Positions 17,263 to 27,412 are shown, counted from the first letter of the stretch. The stretch: DNA of 64,000 nucleotides from an uncultured Draconibacterium sp. (GCF_913063105.1 NZ_CAJXYQ010000015.1:1-64000), one strand, 5' to 3'. Program-made: numbers and translations. Notes: generated by a model not told the origin, from the letters alone.

Positions 17263-19082
17263 AACATTTGCATGCCGTGCAGTTTCTTATACCGTCCGTT
17301 TAATTCCATCAATTCCTGGTGAGTTCCGCTTTCCACTATTTTCCCTTCATGAAGTACACAGATTAAATCGGCATGTTTTATGGTTGAAAGGCGATGGGCA
17401 ATTACCAACGACGTTCTGTTTTTCATCAGGTTTTCCAATGCTTCCTGAACCAGTTTCTCCGATTCAGTATCCAATGCTGATGTAGCTTCATCAAGTATCA
17501 AAATGGGTGGGTTTCGTAAAATGGCCCTGGCAATTGACAGGCGTTGTTTTTGTCCACCTGATAATTTGTCGCCACGGTCGCCAATTTTTGTGTCGTAACC
17601 ATTTTCGGTAGCCAGAATAAACTCGTGGGCATTAGCAATCTTTGCCGCCTGTATAATGGCTTCTTCACTGGCATTTTCAACTCCAAAAGCGATGTTGTTT
17701 CGTATGGTGTCGTTAAAAAGAATGGGTTCCTGGTTAACATTGCCAATCAGGTTGCGCAGCGACTTCAGTTTCAGATCGCGAATATCGGTTCCGTCTACCA
17801 GAATCGAGCCCGCGCTAATGTCCCAAAAACGTGGCAAAAGATCTACCATGGTTGTTTTTCCGCTTCCTGACGATCCAACCAGTGCTACCGTTGTTCCTTT
17901 CGGAATAGTAAGGGTAACATTTGATAGTACTTTGGCTTTATCGTATGCAAAACTAACATCCTGGTAAACAATGTTTTGGTTAAACGAATCAATGTCTTTT
18001 GCATCTGCTTTGTCAACAATTGTTAGTTCGGCAGCCAGTACATGGTCAATTCGTTGCATCGATGCCAGGCCTTTTTCAACGCTGTAAAGTGCGGTAGAAA
18101 ATGCTTTGGCCGGATTAATAATACCGTAGAAAAATACCATGTAGCCAATAAACTCCGAGGCGGAGAGCGACGAGTCGTTTCCGCCAAGAATTATACGACC
18201 GCCATACCACAAAACAATAACAATAACAATGGTACCCAGAAATTCGCTGGCCGGGTGTGCCAGGTGGCGTCGCCACATCAGGCGGTTCATAATTAACCGG
18301 TAATTCTGGTTTTCGTTTTGAAAGCGTCTGATTGCCTTTTCTTCTGCATTAAACGATTTAATGATGCGTAAACCCGAAAGGTCTTCTTCAATAATAGAAA
18401 GAATTTCGCCCAGTTTATTTTGGCCTTTGGTTGACACGCGTTTCAGGCTGCGGCCAATACGTCCGATAATTAAACCGGTAACCGGCAACATAATAAACAC
18501 AAACAAGGTAAGCGACCAGCTCATGTAAATCATTACACTCAGGAATACAATAATCAGAATTGGGTTTTTTATCATCATGCCAAGCGAATTGGCAATGGAG
18601 TTCTCCACCTCCTGCACGTCGCTGGTAATGCGGGCCATAATATCGCCTTTTCGTTCTTCGGAGAAATAGCCCAGTGGCAAGCCAATTATTTTCTTATAAA
18701 TAAGCGATCGAATATCAAAGACTACCCCGTTACGCAAGGCAATTAACACAAAATCGGCCAGGTAGGTAAAACCCACCTTAAAAAGGGTGGCAATAACTAA
18801 AATTAAACCAATTAGCAGCAAAGCATCCTGTTCGCCATGCCGGGCGATAAATGTACTGATGTAATAATTTACATTGTGGGTAATGGAATCTGCAGTTAAG
18901 GCCCATTCAACTTTGTTGGCTACTAACTCTTTGGTTTTAAATAAAATATCGAGTGCCGGAATAAGCATGGCAAACGAAAAGGTTCCAAACAATGCACCCA
19001 AAATATTGTAAATAATGTTCATGACGATTTTCCACCGGTAGGGCGGAACAAATCGTTTCATGAGTTTTAAAAAGTCTTTCAT
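17259..19082 (-). CDS. MsbA-like ABC exporter (fused permease and ATPase)
   Basis: 607 residues. N-terminal six-helix membrane domain (about 1-330) and C-terminal ATPase with Walker A GSSGSGKTT, signature LSGGQKQR, Walker B ILILDEATS, and the H-loop IAHRLST. The layout is that of a homodimeric half-transporter such as MsbA, which flips lipid A from the inner leaflet; a lipid or lipopolysaccharide substrate is likely but not proven. It ends tail to tail with the lutA-like gene, sharing stop-codon bases. A tandem repeat lies just before its start. Confidence 0.88.
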   Translation of the reverse strand: MKDFLKLMKRFVPPYRWKIVMNIIYNILGALFGTFSFAMLIPALDILFKTKELVANKVEWALTADSITHNVNYYISTFIARHGEQDALLLIGLILVIATLFKVGFTYLADFVLIALRNGVVFDIRSLIYKKIIGLPLGYFSEERKGDIMARITSDVQEVENSIANSLGMMIKNPILIIVFLSVMIYMSWSLTLFVFIMLPVTGLIIGRIGRSLKRVSTKGQNKLGEILSIIEEDLSGLRIIKSFNAEEKAIRRFQNENQNYRLIMNRLMWRRHLAHPASEFLGTIVIVIVLWYGGRIILGGNDSSLSASEFIGYMVFFYGIINPAKAFSTALYSVEKGLASMQRIDHVLAAELTIVDKADAKDIDSFNQNIVYQDVSFAYDKAKVLSNVTLTIPKGTTVALVGSSGSGKTTMVDLLPRFWDISAGSILVDGTDIRDLKLKSLRNLIGNVNQEPILFNDTIRNNIAFGVENASEEAIIQAAKIANAHEFILATENGYDTKIGDRGDKLSGGQKQRLSIARAILRNPPILILDEATSALDTESEKLVQEALENLMKNRTSLVIAHRLSTIKHADLICVLHEGKIVESGTHQELMELNGRYKKLHGMQMF

Positions 19083-19091
19083 GAGAAAAAA

Positions 19092-19119
19092 GACGGAAGA
19101 CCGAAGACGGAAGACCGAA
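19092..19119. repeat. two tandem copies of a 14-base intergenic repeat
   Basis: GACGGAAGACCGAA occurs twice in direct contact, between the ABC exporter start and the purB stop. A related copy with changes is at 63310-63331. No coding function. Confidence 0.75.
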
Positions 19120-19151
19120 GATGGCTTGCCGACTCAGGTGATTTCCTGTTT

Positions 19152-20498
19152 TTAGAATATTCCCGTATAATTTTGTGGTGTAATTGCTTTAAGTTCTGCT
19201 TTTACCTCTTCACTAACGTCTAAACCATCAACAAAATTGTGTATCGTTTCTTTGTTAATTGCTTCGTTTTTACGTGTAAGGTCTTTTAAGGCCTCGTATG
19301 GATTTGGATAAAGCTCGCGACGTAAAATGGTTTGAATAGCTTCGGCAACCACTGCCCAGTTGTCTTCCAGGTCTTTTTCGATGGCCTCGGTGTTAATCAG
19401 CAATTTGTTCAAACCTTTAATGGTTGATTTAATGGCAATAATGGTATGCCCAAACGGAACACCGATAAAACGGGTAACGGTTGAGTCGGTTAGGTCGCGC
19501 TGCAAACGCGAAACCGGCAGTTTTTGTGCCAGTTGCTCAAATCCGGCATTGGCAATTCCTATGTTGCCTTCCGAGTTTTCAAAATCAATAGGATTAACTT
19601 TGTGCGGCATGGCCGACGAGCCTACTTCGCCCTTTTTAATTTTTTGCTTGAAATAACCCATCGAAATGTAAGTCCAGATGTCGCGATCTAAATCAAGAAT
19701 AATATTGTTAATCCGTTTTAAGCCATCAAAAATGGCACTGTGGTTATCGTAGTGCGAAATTTGGGTAGTGAATTGCGAACGATTCAGTCCCAGGTAATCT
19801 TTCAGAAATTTATTGGCAAAGGCTTCCCAGTTAATATCGGGGTAGGCAACGTGGTGGGCATTAAAATTACCTGTTGCACCACCAAATTTAGCATCAATGG
19901 CAATCGATTTTAACTGAACCAACTGCACCATAATTCGCTCGATAAATACTTTTATTTCTTTCCCAACCTTGGTTGGCGAAGCAGGCTGTCCATGTGTTTT
20001 TGCCAGCATCGGTATGTCTTTCCACTCGTTTGCCAGGGTTAGTAATTTTTCAATTAGCTCCTGCAAAACCGGGTGGTACTCAAACTCCAAAGCATCTTGT
20101 ATCGATTTTGGAATGGCGGTATTGTTGGCATCCTGCGAGGTAAGGGCAAAATGAATAAACTCTTTGTATTTGCCCAATTCCAGTTTGTCAAATTCTTCTT
20201 TAATAAAATACTCAACAGCTTTAACATCGTGGTTGGTTACACTTTCAATATCCTTTATGCGTTGTGCATCCGCAATCGAAAAATTTTTGTGCAGCTCACG
20301 AAGCTGATCCAGTTTTTGCTGTGGAATATCGGCAAGTTGGGGAAGTGGCAGTTCGCAAAGTGCAATAAAATATTCCACTTCGGTAAGCAAGCGGTATTTT
20401 ATCAGTGCAAATTCGCTAAAATATTTTCCCAGTCCTTCTACTTTGTTACTGTACCTGCCGTCAACAGGCGAAATCGCTGTTAATGTATTAAGTTCCAT
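19152..20498 (-). CDS. purB: adenylosuccinate lyase
   Basis: 448 residues. Removes fumarate from adenylosuccinate and from SAICAR in purine synthesis. N-terminal LTAISPVDGRYSNKV, the central HGQPASPTKVGKE region and the fumarase/aspartase signature GSSAMPHKVNPIDFENSEGN (catalytic Ser loop) are intact. Length matches the E. coli type enzyme. A -7 box sits at 20522-20529. A second purine gene, purT, lies at 26222-27412 and is not co-transcribed. Confidence 0.96.
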   Translation of the reverse strand: MELNTLTAISPVDGRYSNKVEGLGKYFSEFALIKYRLLTEVEYFIALCELPLPQLADIPQQKLDQLRELHKNFSIADAQRIKDIESVTNHDVKAVEYFIKEEFDKLELGKYKEFIHFALTSQDANNTAIPKSIQDALEFEYHPVLQELIEKLLTLANEWKDIPMLAKTHGQPASPTKVGKEIKVFIERIMVQLVQLKSIAIDAKFGGATGNFNAHHVAYPDINWEAFANKFLKDYLGLNRSQFTTQISHYDNHSAIFDGLKRINNIILDLDRDIWTYISMGYFKQKIKKGEVGSSAMPHKVNPIDFENSEGNIGIANAGFEQLAQKLPVSRLQRDLTDSTVTRFIGVPFGHTIIAIKSTIKGLNKLLINTEAIEKDLEDNWAVVAEAIQTILRRELYPNPYEALKDLTRKNEAINKETIHNFVDGLDVSEEVKAELKAITPQNYTGIF

Positions 20499-20521
20499 TG
20501 TTATTACTTGAAATTAGGCTG

Positions 20522-20529
20522 CAAATTTA
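20522..20529 (-). promoter_or_regulatory. -7 promoter box of purB
   Basis: Minus-strand TAAATTTG, exact TAnnTTTG match, 23 bases before the purB start. Confidence 0.5.
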
Positions 20530-20689
20530 ACAAATTAAGTCGAGTAGCTATTTTGTAGGTTCACGAATTTAATATTCTTTAACCCGGATAGAGCGGTTCT
20601 GCTGTTTGGGCAGCGAATAAGGCTATGGTACCTGCGTTTTTTTACCCTGTTTGTCGTTAGTTTTTTGTAATTTGGAGCGGACTAAATTG

Positions 20690-22096
20690 ATGAGTATGAA
20701 GCTGAAAAATTTCTGGATATTGTTATTGTTAATTTCTTCACTGGCCGCACTGGCGCAGGAAGCTAATAAAAAGAAAGTATATCTTTTAAATATTAAATCG
20801 GAAATTACTCCAGCCACGCGACGCCAGGTGAGCCAGGCTTTTGAAGCTGCCGACTCGTTACAGGCCGATGTGTTTTTAATTCATATGAATACTTATGGCG
20901 GAACGGTAGTTGATGCTGATTCTATCCGAACGCGAATTTTACAAAGCGATATTCCGGTGTATGTTTTTATCGATAACAATGCTGCTTCAGCAGGAGCATT
21001 AATTTCAATTGCCTGCGACGGTATTTACATGCGTCCGGGTGGCAGCATTGGGGCAGCAACCGTTGTTAATCAGACCGGCGAAGCCATGCCCGATAAGTAC
21101 CAGAGCTACATGCGCTCAACCATGCGTGCCACCGCTGAAGCACACGGAAAAGATACTGTAGTTACCGCTTCAGGCGATACTTTGGTGAGCTGGTTTCGCG
21201 ATCCGAAAATTGCTGAAGCAATGGTAGATGAGCGGATTTATGTAGAAGGGGTTTCCGACTCGGGGCAGGTGCTGACTTTTACACCAGCAGAGGCTATCGC
21301 CAACGGTTTTTGCGAGGGCACCGCCGAAACCTTAAAGGAGGTCCTTTACCAGGTTGGTATTGACGATTACGAAGTAACAGAATATCAGCCTACATGGATT
21401 GAAAAAATAATTGGTTTTTTGGTACACCCCATGATTTCGGGTTTACTGATTATGGCCATCGTTGGTGGCATTTATTTCGAGATGCAATCGCCAGGAATTG
21501 GCTTCCCGCTGGGTATTGCCATTTTAGCAGCTGTACTTTACTTTATGCCACTCTATCTTGAAGGGCTGGCCGAACACTGGGAAATTGCCGTTTTTATTGT
21601 TGGCTTAATTCTTATTGCCGTTGAAATATTTGTGATTCCGGGCTTTGGTATTGCCGGGGCTGCCGGAATTACGCTGGTGTTTTTAGGCTTGTTGTTAAGC
21701 CTTATCGATAATGTTAATTTTGATTTTGAGGGAGTGGAACTTCGGGGAGTAGGAACGGCAATTACAACCGTTGTTCTTGGTTTATTTGGTGGTTTTATGC
21801 TGGCACTTTACCTGGGTAAAAAAATGTTTACAGCAGAGCATGGCCTGTTTAAAAACTTTGCCTTAAAAACAGTGCAAGATGTGCATGAAGGGTACGTAAG
21901 TGTTGAAACTAAACTGTTTGACCTGAAAGGTAAATCGGGAACTGCACAAACGGTTTTGCGTCCCGGAGGCAAAATTATTGTTGATGGAGATATATATGAT
22001 GCAGTTGCCGTATCCGGATTTATTGATAAGGATGAAAAGATTGTTGTTACAAAAATAGAGGCGACGCAACTATATGTGGAGTTGGAGGAGGAGTAG
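20690..22096 (+). CDS. long NfeD: membrane-bound ClpP-class serine protease
   Basis: 468 residues from the ATG at 20690; an ORF start 39 bases upstream adds a leader without signal-peptide character. A signal peptide (about 4-24, ending LAQ) is followed by a ClpP/SppA-like protease domain with the catalytic Ser in NNAASAGALISIA, several membrane helices (about 240-390), and a C-terminal NfeD OB-fold domain (about 405-465). The family cleaves membrane or stomatin-type partners. It differs from the short NfeD at 1233-1703, which pairs with FloA. It stands alone and ends at a shared terminator. Confidence 0.87.
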   Translation: MSMKLKNFWILLLLISSLAALAQEANKKKVYLLNIKSEITPATRRQVSQAFEAADSLQADVFLIHMNTYGGTVVDADSIRTRILQSDIPVYVFIDNNAASAGALISIACDGIYMRPGGSIGAATVVNQTGEAMPDKYQSYMRSTMRATAEAHGKDTVVTASGDTLVSWFRDPKIAEAMVDERIYVEGVSDSGQVLTFTPAEAIANGFCEGTAETLKEVLYQVGIDDYEVTEYQPTWIEKIIGFLVHPMISGLLIMAIVGGIYFEMQSPGIGFPLGIAILAAVLYFMPLYLEGLAEHWEIAVFIVGLILIAVEIFVIPGFGIAGAAGITLVFLGLLLSLIDNVNFDFEGVELRGVGTAITTVVLGLFGGFMLALYLGKKMFTAEHGLFKNFALKTVQDVHEGYVSVETKLFDLKGKSGTAQTVLRPGGKIIVDGDIYDAVAVSGFIDKDEKIVVTKIEATQLYVELEEE

Positions 22097-22127
22097 CTCG
22101 TTATTAAAACTGTTTTTACAACAAAAC

Positions 22128-22165
22128 AAAGCCCGGCTTTCATTCGAAAACCGGGCTTTATTTTA
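22128..22165. terminator. bidirectional terminator
   Basis: Stem AAAGCCCGG/CCGGGCTTT with T-rich flanks on both sides, between the convergent NfeD protease and C1-type peptidase genes. Confidence 0.8.
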
Positions 22166-22170
22166 TCTGA

Positions 22171-23544
22171 TTAAAACATCCAGTCCCACGGTGGCAGCAG
22201 GGTCGTTTCTGTTTTATATAGCTCTAAAACATCGGGTGTTACAAATTTTTTATGCACCACAATCCGGAACATGTATTCGTTAAACCATTCATCGGTAAAA
22301 GTAAGGTAGCCTTTATGCCCGGCACTTTCTCCCCAGCTGTTTTCAAACTGCCATTTAACCGGCTGGCCCTCGTTGTTTAAGTCTACAGCAATTAGCGCCA
22401 TTCCGTGCGACGAGCCACTGGATTTTGTTTGAATGCGCTCGGCTTTATTCATGTTAAAAGTAACCCCGTATACCGATTCGTAGTCGAAGTTGTCCACATC
22501 AAGAATGCCATAATTACGGTCGAGTTGTTGCCCCACATCGCATGATGCATAAAGTGCTTCGTTATTTTTTATCGACTCGATGGCCATCGCTTTTATCTTA
22601 TCGTTTGTCAGGTTTATGTAGTGCCAGTTTACACCTTCTTCAACATTTCTGTAGTTGTCAATCTCGTAATGTACGTTAAAAGGGCGGGTTGGGTCGTTCA
22701 TTAACATTACATAGTCTTTTACCTGAATGTCGCCCAGTACCTTTTCTTTAAATTCCAGCGGTGTATACGTTTGGTAGGCCGACAGATTTTTGTCTTTATC
22801 CTCGTAACGCCAGCTAAATTTGGTAGGTGGTACACCCAGGTTAAGAACCAGCATGCGGTATACTTCCTTCATCATTTCGGTGCGCATTTGCTGAAGGGCT
22901 TCCGGTTGAACTCCCTTTGCTGCTGCTTCGCGCAAGCGCAAGCCGTTTTCTTTTAGTTTCAGGTTAATAAACTTAACCATGTAGCGGGTGTTTTCGCTCG
23001 AGTGCGTTTCTGTCATGGCTTCTCTCGGAATCATTCCGTATTTATCTACCAGGTTGGCAAAACTACTCCACATGCCACCGTCGTCGATTGGAGAGCGAAA
23101 ATACCACTGCACCAGACGGTCGTCAATGGGTTTATCGGCCGACTCAATCATGTTGTTTAGAAAAAGGTTTGATTTCTCAAACAAATCCCAGAAATAAAGG
23201 TAGTTTTCAGAAAATTCAAACGAGTTAACATTAAATACTTCCATGGCCTTTGGTCGAAACATATTTAAAGAAGTAAACAACCAGCATCGACCCGAGCTTT
23301 TTTGGTTTGTTATTCCCTTAACTTTTACACGATAGGTAAAATGATGGTCATCTTCGTTAATATTTTCAAGGTTTTTAGCCAGTTTGTTAATGTCGTTGGC
23401 CGAAAGCGCATTTTGCATGCTTTTGGTATAGGCATCCATTTTTAACGACGACCTGATTTCCTGAATATTTTCTTTGTTTAAATTTTGTGCTGTAGCCCCC
23501 ATTGCCAGTAGAACCGCTAGGGCGGTAAAAATAAAGTTCTTCAT
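22171..23544 (-). CDS. secreted C1-type aminopeptidase (PepC/bleomycin hydrolase family)
   Basis: 457 residues with a signal peptide (about 1-19, ending GATAQ). A papain-fold cysteine peptidase of the bleomycin hydrolase group: catalytic Cys in NQKSSGRCWLFTSLN, catalytic His in SSHGMALIAVD and Asn in FENSWGESAGHKG. PepC proteins are usually cytoplasmic hexamers; an exported form is common in Bacteroidota and points to breakdown of peptides in the periplasm or at the surface. The C-terminal tail ends in WDWMF. Confidence 0.88.
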   Translation of the reverse strand: MKNFIFTALAVLLAMGATAQNLNKENIQEIRSSLKMDAYTKSMQNALSANDINKLAKNLENINEDDHHFTYRVKVKGITNQKSSGRCWLFTSLNMFRPKAMEVFNVNSFEFSENYLYFWDLFEKSNLFLNNMIESADKPIDDRLVQWYFRSPIDDGGMWSSFANLVDKYGMIPREAMTETHSSENTRYMVKFINLKLKENGLRLREAAAKGVQPEALQQMRTEMMKEVYRMLVLNLGVPPTKFSWRYEDKDKNLSAYQTYTPLEFKEKVLGDIQVKDYVMLMNDPTRPFNVHYEIDNYRNVEEGVNWHYINLTNDKIKAMAIESIKNNEALYASCDVGQQLDRNYGILDVDNFDYESVYGVTFNMNKAERIQTKSSGSSHGMALIAVDLNNEGQPVKWQFENSWGESAGHKGYLTFTDEWFNEYMFRIVVHKKFVTPDVLELYKTETTLLPPWDWMF

Positions 23545-23645
23545 AGTTGGTGATTTTTTTCAATCGTAAAAATAAAAGAATACTTTTAAGCGAATAGTGA
23601 TGAAGCGCAGTGTCGCTAAAAAAAGTTTAGTACAAAATCATTTGT

Positions 23646-25079
23646 TTAATAATTGTCGATAAGGTATTGAATGTGTGCATCGTTAGTGCCGCAGCAGCCT
23701 CCCAAAATATTTATCCCATATTTTTTGTTTAGAGTAAGCATAATTTCACCCCATTCTTCCAGGTTGTCAGTGTGCAGGCAGTCGGCATTATCCAAATCGC
23801 AATGATCGAGCGATGAAGCGTTGGCATTGTAGGCAATAATCCGACTTAATGATTCGGAATCGAGCTGCTCAGGATTAAAGAACGAGGGATGTGCGCAGTT
23901 TATGGCATAACCAATGGGTGGTACTTCTACCTGCCCGTCAATGCTTTCAATGGCCTTGTTAAGCGTAGTTCCATCAAGTATTTTTCCATTTCTACCGATT
24001 ACAAAACCAATCATATACGGAATGCCGGTTTTAGCTGCACAACGTGCAATGCCTAATGCTTCTGAAAGTGCAGGTACAGTTTCCGGTACAAGAAAATCAA
24101 TTCCACTTTGGGCCAACTCGTTTATTTGCCAGGCATGAAATTGCTCTGCTTCTTCAGCCGATAAGGCTTCTTCTGGTTTGTAGCAATCGTTTTTGGGGCC
24201 AAACAAACCACCAATTTTTACCTGATGCTCGAATCCTATGAATTCATTTTTAATGTTTTGCATAAATTTACAGGCATCGCGGTTTATGCTTTCTAAAACT
24301 TTTGCTTGTTTAACCCTTTCGGCATTGGCTCGCCAGCTAGGGGTGTAAACGCAAATGGGCGTTTTTGCTTTTTGGGCAATGTTTATATAGCCCCTGTATA
24401 TTTCGGACATGGGCTCTTTTGTTTCGCCATAAATAAGCGGTGCATTTGCCAGAATTGGATGTAGAGACAGGCTCGAGCGCCGGATGCGTTCGTTTATGGC
24501 ACCTTCGGCTAAAACAAATTCATTTAAAAGAAGTGCTTGCATACCTTGCTGGTGGTATTGCTTTTGGTTCAGTTCGTACAAATAAAGCTCTTCGGGGTCG
24601 CCATCCAGAAAAGCGCTTCCCATATTTTGCATGCCCAATTTTTCGAGTAGCTTTTGCGAGTTTCCATTGTTTTGGGTGGTAATGGCTTTTACTGTTTTCA
24701 GGTTAAAATCTTCAAAAGCAGCTTGTAATAAACGGCGGGCGGCTTCATATGCATATCCTTTTTTCTCGTATTCGGGCAAAAAGGCAAAGCCAATATCCAA
24801 GCCTTCCATACCTTCTCGGTCGAAAATACCACAGGTGCCGAGTTTCGAATTGTCGCTTTTGCGTTGCACCACATAATTGCCAAAACCAAGTTTTTGCAGT
24901 TGAGGAGACATTTTGTCCTGAATATATTTTGTAGCTTCCTTTTCTGAATTAACATTTCGGTTGCCAATAAACTCCAACCACTTTGGAGTGTTCAGCAAGC
25001 GGTAGATAAACTTTGCATCCTGTTCAACGCATGGTCTTAAAATCAGGCGCTCTGTTTCAAAGGTTTTATAAGATGTCAT
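23646..25079 (-). CDS. GNAT acetyltransferase fused to homocysteine S-methyltransferase-like domain
   Basis: 477 residues in one uninterrupted frame. Residues about 1-175 are a RimJ/RimL-type GNAT domain (ETERLILRPC start, GFAFLPEYEKKGYA acetyl-CoA region, NGNSQKLLEKLGM). Residues about 180-477 resemble homocysteine methyltransferases of the MmuM/YhcE type, with zinc ligands in YAINCAHP and GGCCGTN. The usual N-terminal DGxMGT loop is replaced by AEGAINERIRR, so the methyl donor or acceptor may differ. A GNAT fused to this methyltransferase suggests linked modification of an amino-thiol or amino acid; the substrates are unknown. Confidence 0.82.
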   Translation of the reverse strand: MTSYKTFETERLILRPCVEQDAKFIYRLLNTPKWLEFIGNRNVNSEKEATKYIQDKMSPQLQKLGFGNYVVQRKSDNSKLGTCGIFDREGMEGLDIGFAFLPEYEKKGYAYEAARRLLQAAFEDFNLKTVKAITTQNNGNSQKLLEKLGMQNMGSAFLDGDPEELYLYELNQKQYHQQGMQALLLNEFVLAEGAINERIRRSSLSLHPILANAPLIYGETKEPMSEIYRGYINIAQKAKTPICVYTPSWRANAERVKQAKVLESINRDACKFMQNIKNEFIGFEHQVKIGGLFGPKNDCYKPEEALSAEEAEQFHAWQINELAQSGIDFLVPETVPALSEALGIARCAAKTGIPYMIGFVIGRNGKILDGTTLNKAIESIDGQVEVPPIGYAINCAHPSFFNPEQLDSESLSRIIAYNANASSLDHCDLDNADCLHTDNLEEWGEIMLTLNKKYGINILGGCCGTNDAHIQYLIDNY

Positions 25080-25150
25080 GTCGTTGTTTTTTGCTAAGAA
25101 ACAAAAATTGCAGCAAACCCAAAATTAACTGTCCTGTTGAAAGCGAAATA

Positions 25151-26038
25151 TCAGCTCAGTTTTTCTTTAAAAAAGTCGATGGTTCTGCTCCATGCCAGTT
25201 TTGCAGCGGCCTCGTCATAGCGCGGAGTGGTGTCGTTATGAAAGCCATGATTTGCACCCGCATACATGTGGGCGGTGTATTGCTTTTCGTACTTTTTTAA
25301 AGCAGCCTCATAGGCCGGCCAGCCCTCGTTTACGCGTTTTTCCAGTTCGGCAAAGTGCAGGAGCAGTGGTGCATTAATTTTTTTCGTTTCTTCTTCGGTG
25401 GGTTGTCCACCGTAAAACGGAACAGCTGCTTTTAACCCGGCAACCCGAACTGCCATCATGTTTGAAATCCAGCCGCCAAAACAAAAGCCAACCACACCAA
25501 TATTACCATCGCATTCCGGATGTGATTTTAAATGGTTAAAGGCCACAATAAAATCTTCAAGCATTTCATCTCTGTCGCGTTGGCGTTGCATTGTGCGTCC
25601 ATCATCATCGTTTCCGGGGTAACCCCCAAGTGGCGAAAGGGCATCGGGCGACAAGGAAATAAATCCTGCAAGTGCAGCGCGCCTGCCAACATCGGCAATA
25701 TGTGGATTTAATCCGCGATTTTCGTGAACAACCACCACTCCGGGAAGTTTTTTTGTGTTACCCGCAGGCCGCGATAATTGTCCGCTAATTTTTCCGCCAC
25801 CTTTGGGCGAGCTGTATTTGATTGTTTCGGTTTTTAGGCGCTGGTCTGTTTCCTTCACCTGAATTTTTTCCTGGTAGTTGGGCATGATAAAACTCATGAG
25901 CGACGAAACGGTTAACCCACCCACTGCATAGGCCGAAAGGCGTTCAACAAATTTTCTGCGGTCGATACGGTTATGGGCATAATCATCGTAGAGGTCGAAA
26001 ACTTCCTGCATAATTTGATCTTTTTTTATTGCTTTCAT
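25151..26038 (-). CDS. dienelactone hydrolase family protein, probable Tat export
   Basis: 295 residues. Alpha/beta hydrolase with the nucleophile Cys in VGFCFGGW and a His in GANHGFHND, as in dienelactone hydrolases. The N-terminus has a helical leader of about 25 residues and then DRRKFVERL before a hydrophobic stretch, which looks like a twin-arginine signal set back from the start. The natural substrate cannot be read from sequence; many such proteins act on lactones or esters outside aromatic pathways. No aromatic degradation genes are nearby. Confidence 0.82.
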   Translation of the reverse strand: MKAIKKDQIMQEVFDLYDDYAHNRIDRRKFVERLSAYAVGGLTVSSLMSFIMPNYQEKIQVKETDQRLKTETIKYSSPKGGGKISGQLSRPAGNTKKLPGVVVVHENRGLNPHIADVGRRAALAGFISLSPDALSPLGGYPGNDDDGRTMQRQRDRDEMLEDFIVAFNHLKSHPECDGNIGVVGFCFGGWISNMMAVRVAGLKAAVPFYGGQPTEEETKKINAPLLLHFAELEKRVNEGWPAYEAALKKYEKQYTAHMYAGANHGFHNDTTPRYDEAAAKLAWSRTIDFFKEKLS

Positions 26039-26192
26039 TATTAGTGTTTTATAGAGAAATAACTCTTGAGCTTTATGCTTTGTTCAAAATGGTTGAATGA
26101 ATTTTGTGGCATACAACTTTTTTTCAGTTTCAAGAAATCGTTAGAAAATAACTTGTTGAAAAGGACAATAAATGCGAAACAGTAAATAAGTT

Positions 26193-26200
26193 TATTTTTG
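26193..26200 (+). promoter_or_regulatory. -7 promoter box of purT
   Basis: TATTTTTG, exact TAnnTTTG match, 21 bases before the chosen purT ATG. It supports the start at 26222, because an ORF start at 26198 would lie inside the box. Confidence 0.55.
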
Positions 26201-26221
26201 CCGCATCAAAAAAAAACAGGG

Positions 26222-27412
26222 ATGAGCAAAAAGGTAGTGTTAGGTACAAAATTTTCGCCAACAGCAACAAAAGTGATTTTGTTGGGTTCCGGTGAATTAG
26301 GAAAAGAAGTAGTCATCGAGTTTCAGCGTTACGGTGTAGAAGTGATTGCGGTTGACAGTTATAAAAATGCGCCAGCCATGCAGGTGGCAGACCGGTTTTA
26401 TGTAGCATCGATGCTGGATGGTGAAAAGCTTGCTGAGATAGTAAGAACAGAAAAGCCTGATTACATTATTCCTGAAGTAGAGGCGATAGCAACCGATACT
26501 TTAATTGAACTGGAAAAGGATGGTTTTAACGTTATTCCTACAGCTACTGCCACACGGTTAACTATGAATCGCGAAGGGATTAGAACGCTGGCAGCCGAAG
26601 AACTGGGATTGTCAACTTCACCATATAAATTTGCCGGGAACAAGAAAGAGTTTACCACGGCGGTATATAAAATTGGATTTCCATGTGTTGTTAAACCCAT
26701 AATGAGTTCGTCGGGAAAAGGGCAGAGTGTGGTGAAAAATGAGTCGGATATTGATTTTGCATGGAATTATGCCATCGAGGGAGCACGAGGAAAAAGCGAC
26801 CGGGTAATTGTGGAAGGTTTTATTGATTTTGACTACGAAATTACCTTGTTAACAATTAGCCATGTGGGGGGCATTTCGTTTTGTGAACCCATTGGTCACC
26901 GACAGGAGGGCGGCGATTATCAGGAGTCGTGGCAGCCACAGGCAATGTCTGAAGTTGCCTTACACGAAGCACAAAGAATTGCCAAAGCAGTTGTTAAAGC
27001 GCTGGGAGGCCGGGGCTTGTTTGGTGTTGAGTTTTTTGTGAAGAATGATGAGGTATATTTTAGCGAGTTATCGCCACGTCCGCACGATACCGGAATGGTA
27101 ACCATGATTTCGCAGGATTTGAGCGAATTTGCCCTACATGTTCGGGCAGTGCTTGGCTTACCAATACCAAACATTAAGTTTCATGGTCCATCGGCAAGTA
27201 GCGTTATCATGGTAAAAGGAGAATCGAAACAAGTATCGTTTTCAAACCTGGCTGAAGTTTTAAGTGAGCCGGATACTCAAATGCGTTTGTTTGGGAAACC
27301 GGAAGTAAAAGGCGAACGCCGGATGGGGGTTTGTCTGGCACGTGCAAATTCAACACAAAAGGCCAGAGAAAAAGCCAATAAAGCCAGTGCAGCTGTGGAA
27401 TTGATATTATAG
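26222..27412 (+). CDS. purT: formate-dependent GAR transformylase PurT
   Basis: 396 residues. ATP-grasp enzyme that forms formyl-GAR from GAR, formate and ATP in purine synthesis without tetrahydrofolate. [22 protein letters not shown] is the N-terminal nucleotide-fold motif, [11 protein letters not shown] the ATP-grasp loop, and [26 protein letters not shown] the metal-binding end. Formate could come from pyruvate metabolism. It has its own promoter and terminator. Confidence 0.96.
   Translation: MSKKVVLGTKFSPTATKVILLGSGELGKEVVIEFQRYGVEVIAVDSYKNAPAMQVADRFYVASMLDGEKLAEIVRTEKPDYIIPEVEAIATDTLIELEKDGFNVIPTATATRLTMNREGIRTLAAEELGLSTSPYKFAGNKKEFTTAVYKIGFPCVVKPIMSSSGKGQSVVKNESDIDFAWNYAIEGARGKSDRVIVEGFIDFDYEITLLTISHVGGISFCEPIGHRQEGGDYQESWQPQAMSEVALHEAQRIAKAVVKALGGRGLFGVEFFVKNDEVYFSELSPRPHDTGMVTMISQDLSEFALHVRAVLGLPIPNIKFHGPSASSVIMVKGESKQVSFSNLAEVLSEPDTQMRLFGKPEVKGERRMGVCLARANSTQKAREKANKASAAVELIL

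Noticed and set aside
23646-25079. Idea that the GNAT-methyltransferase gene is an assembly error joining two genes
   Set aside because: The frame is continuous, the linker is long enough for two folded domains, and there is no internal start with promoter or stop. It is kept as a fusion.
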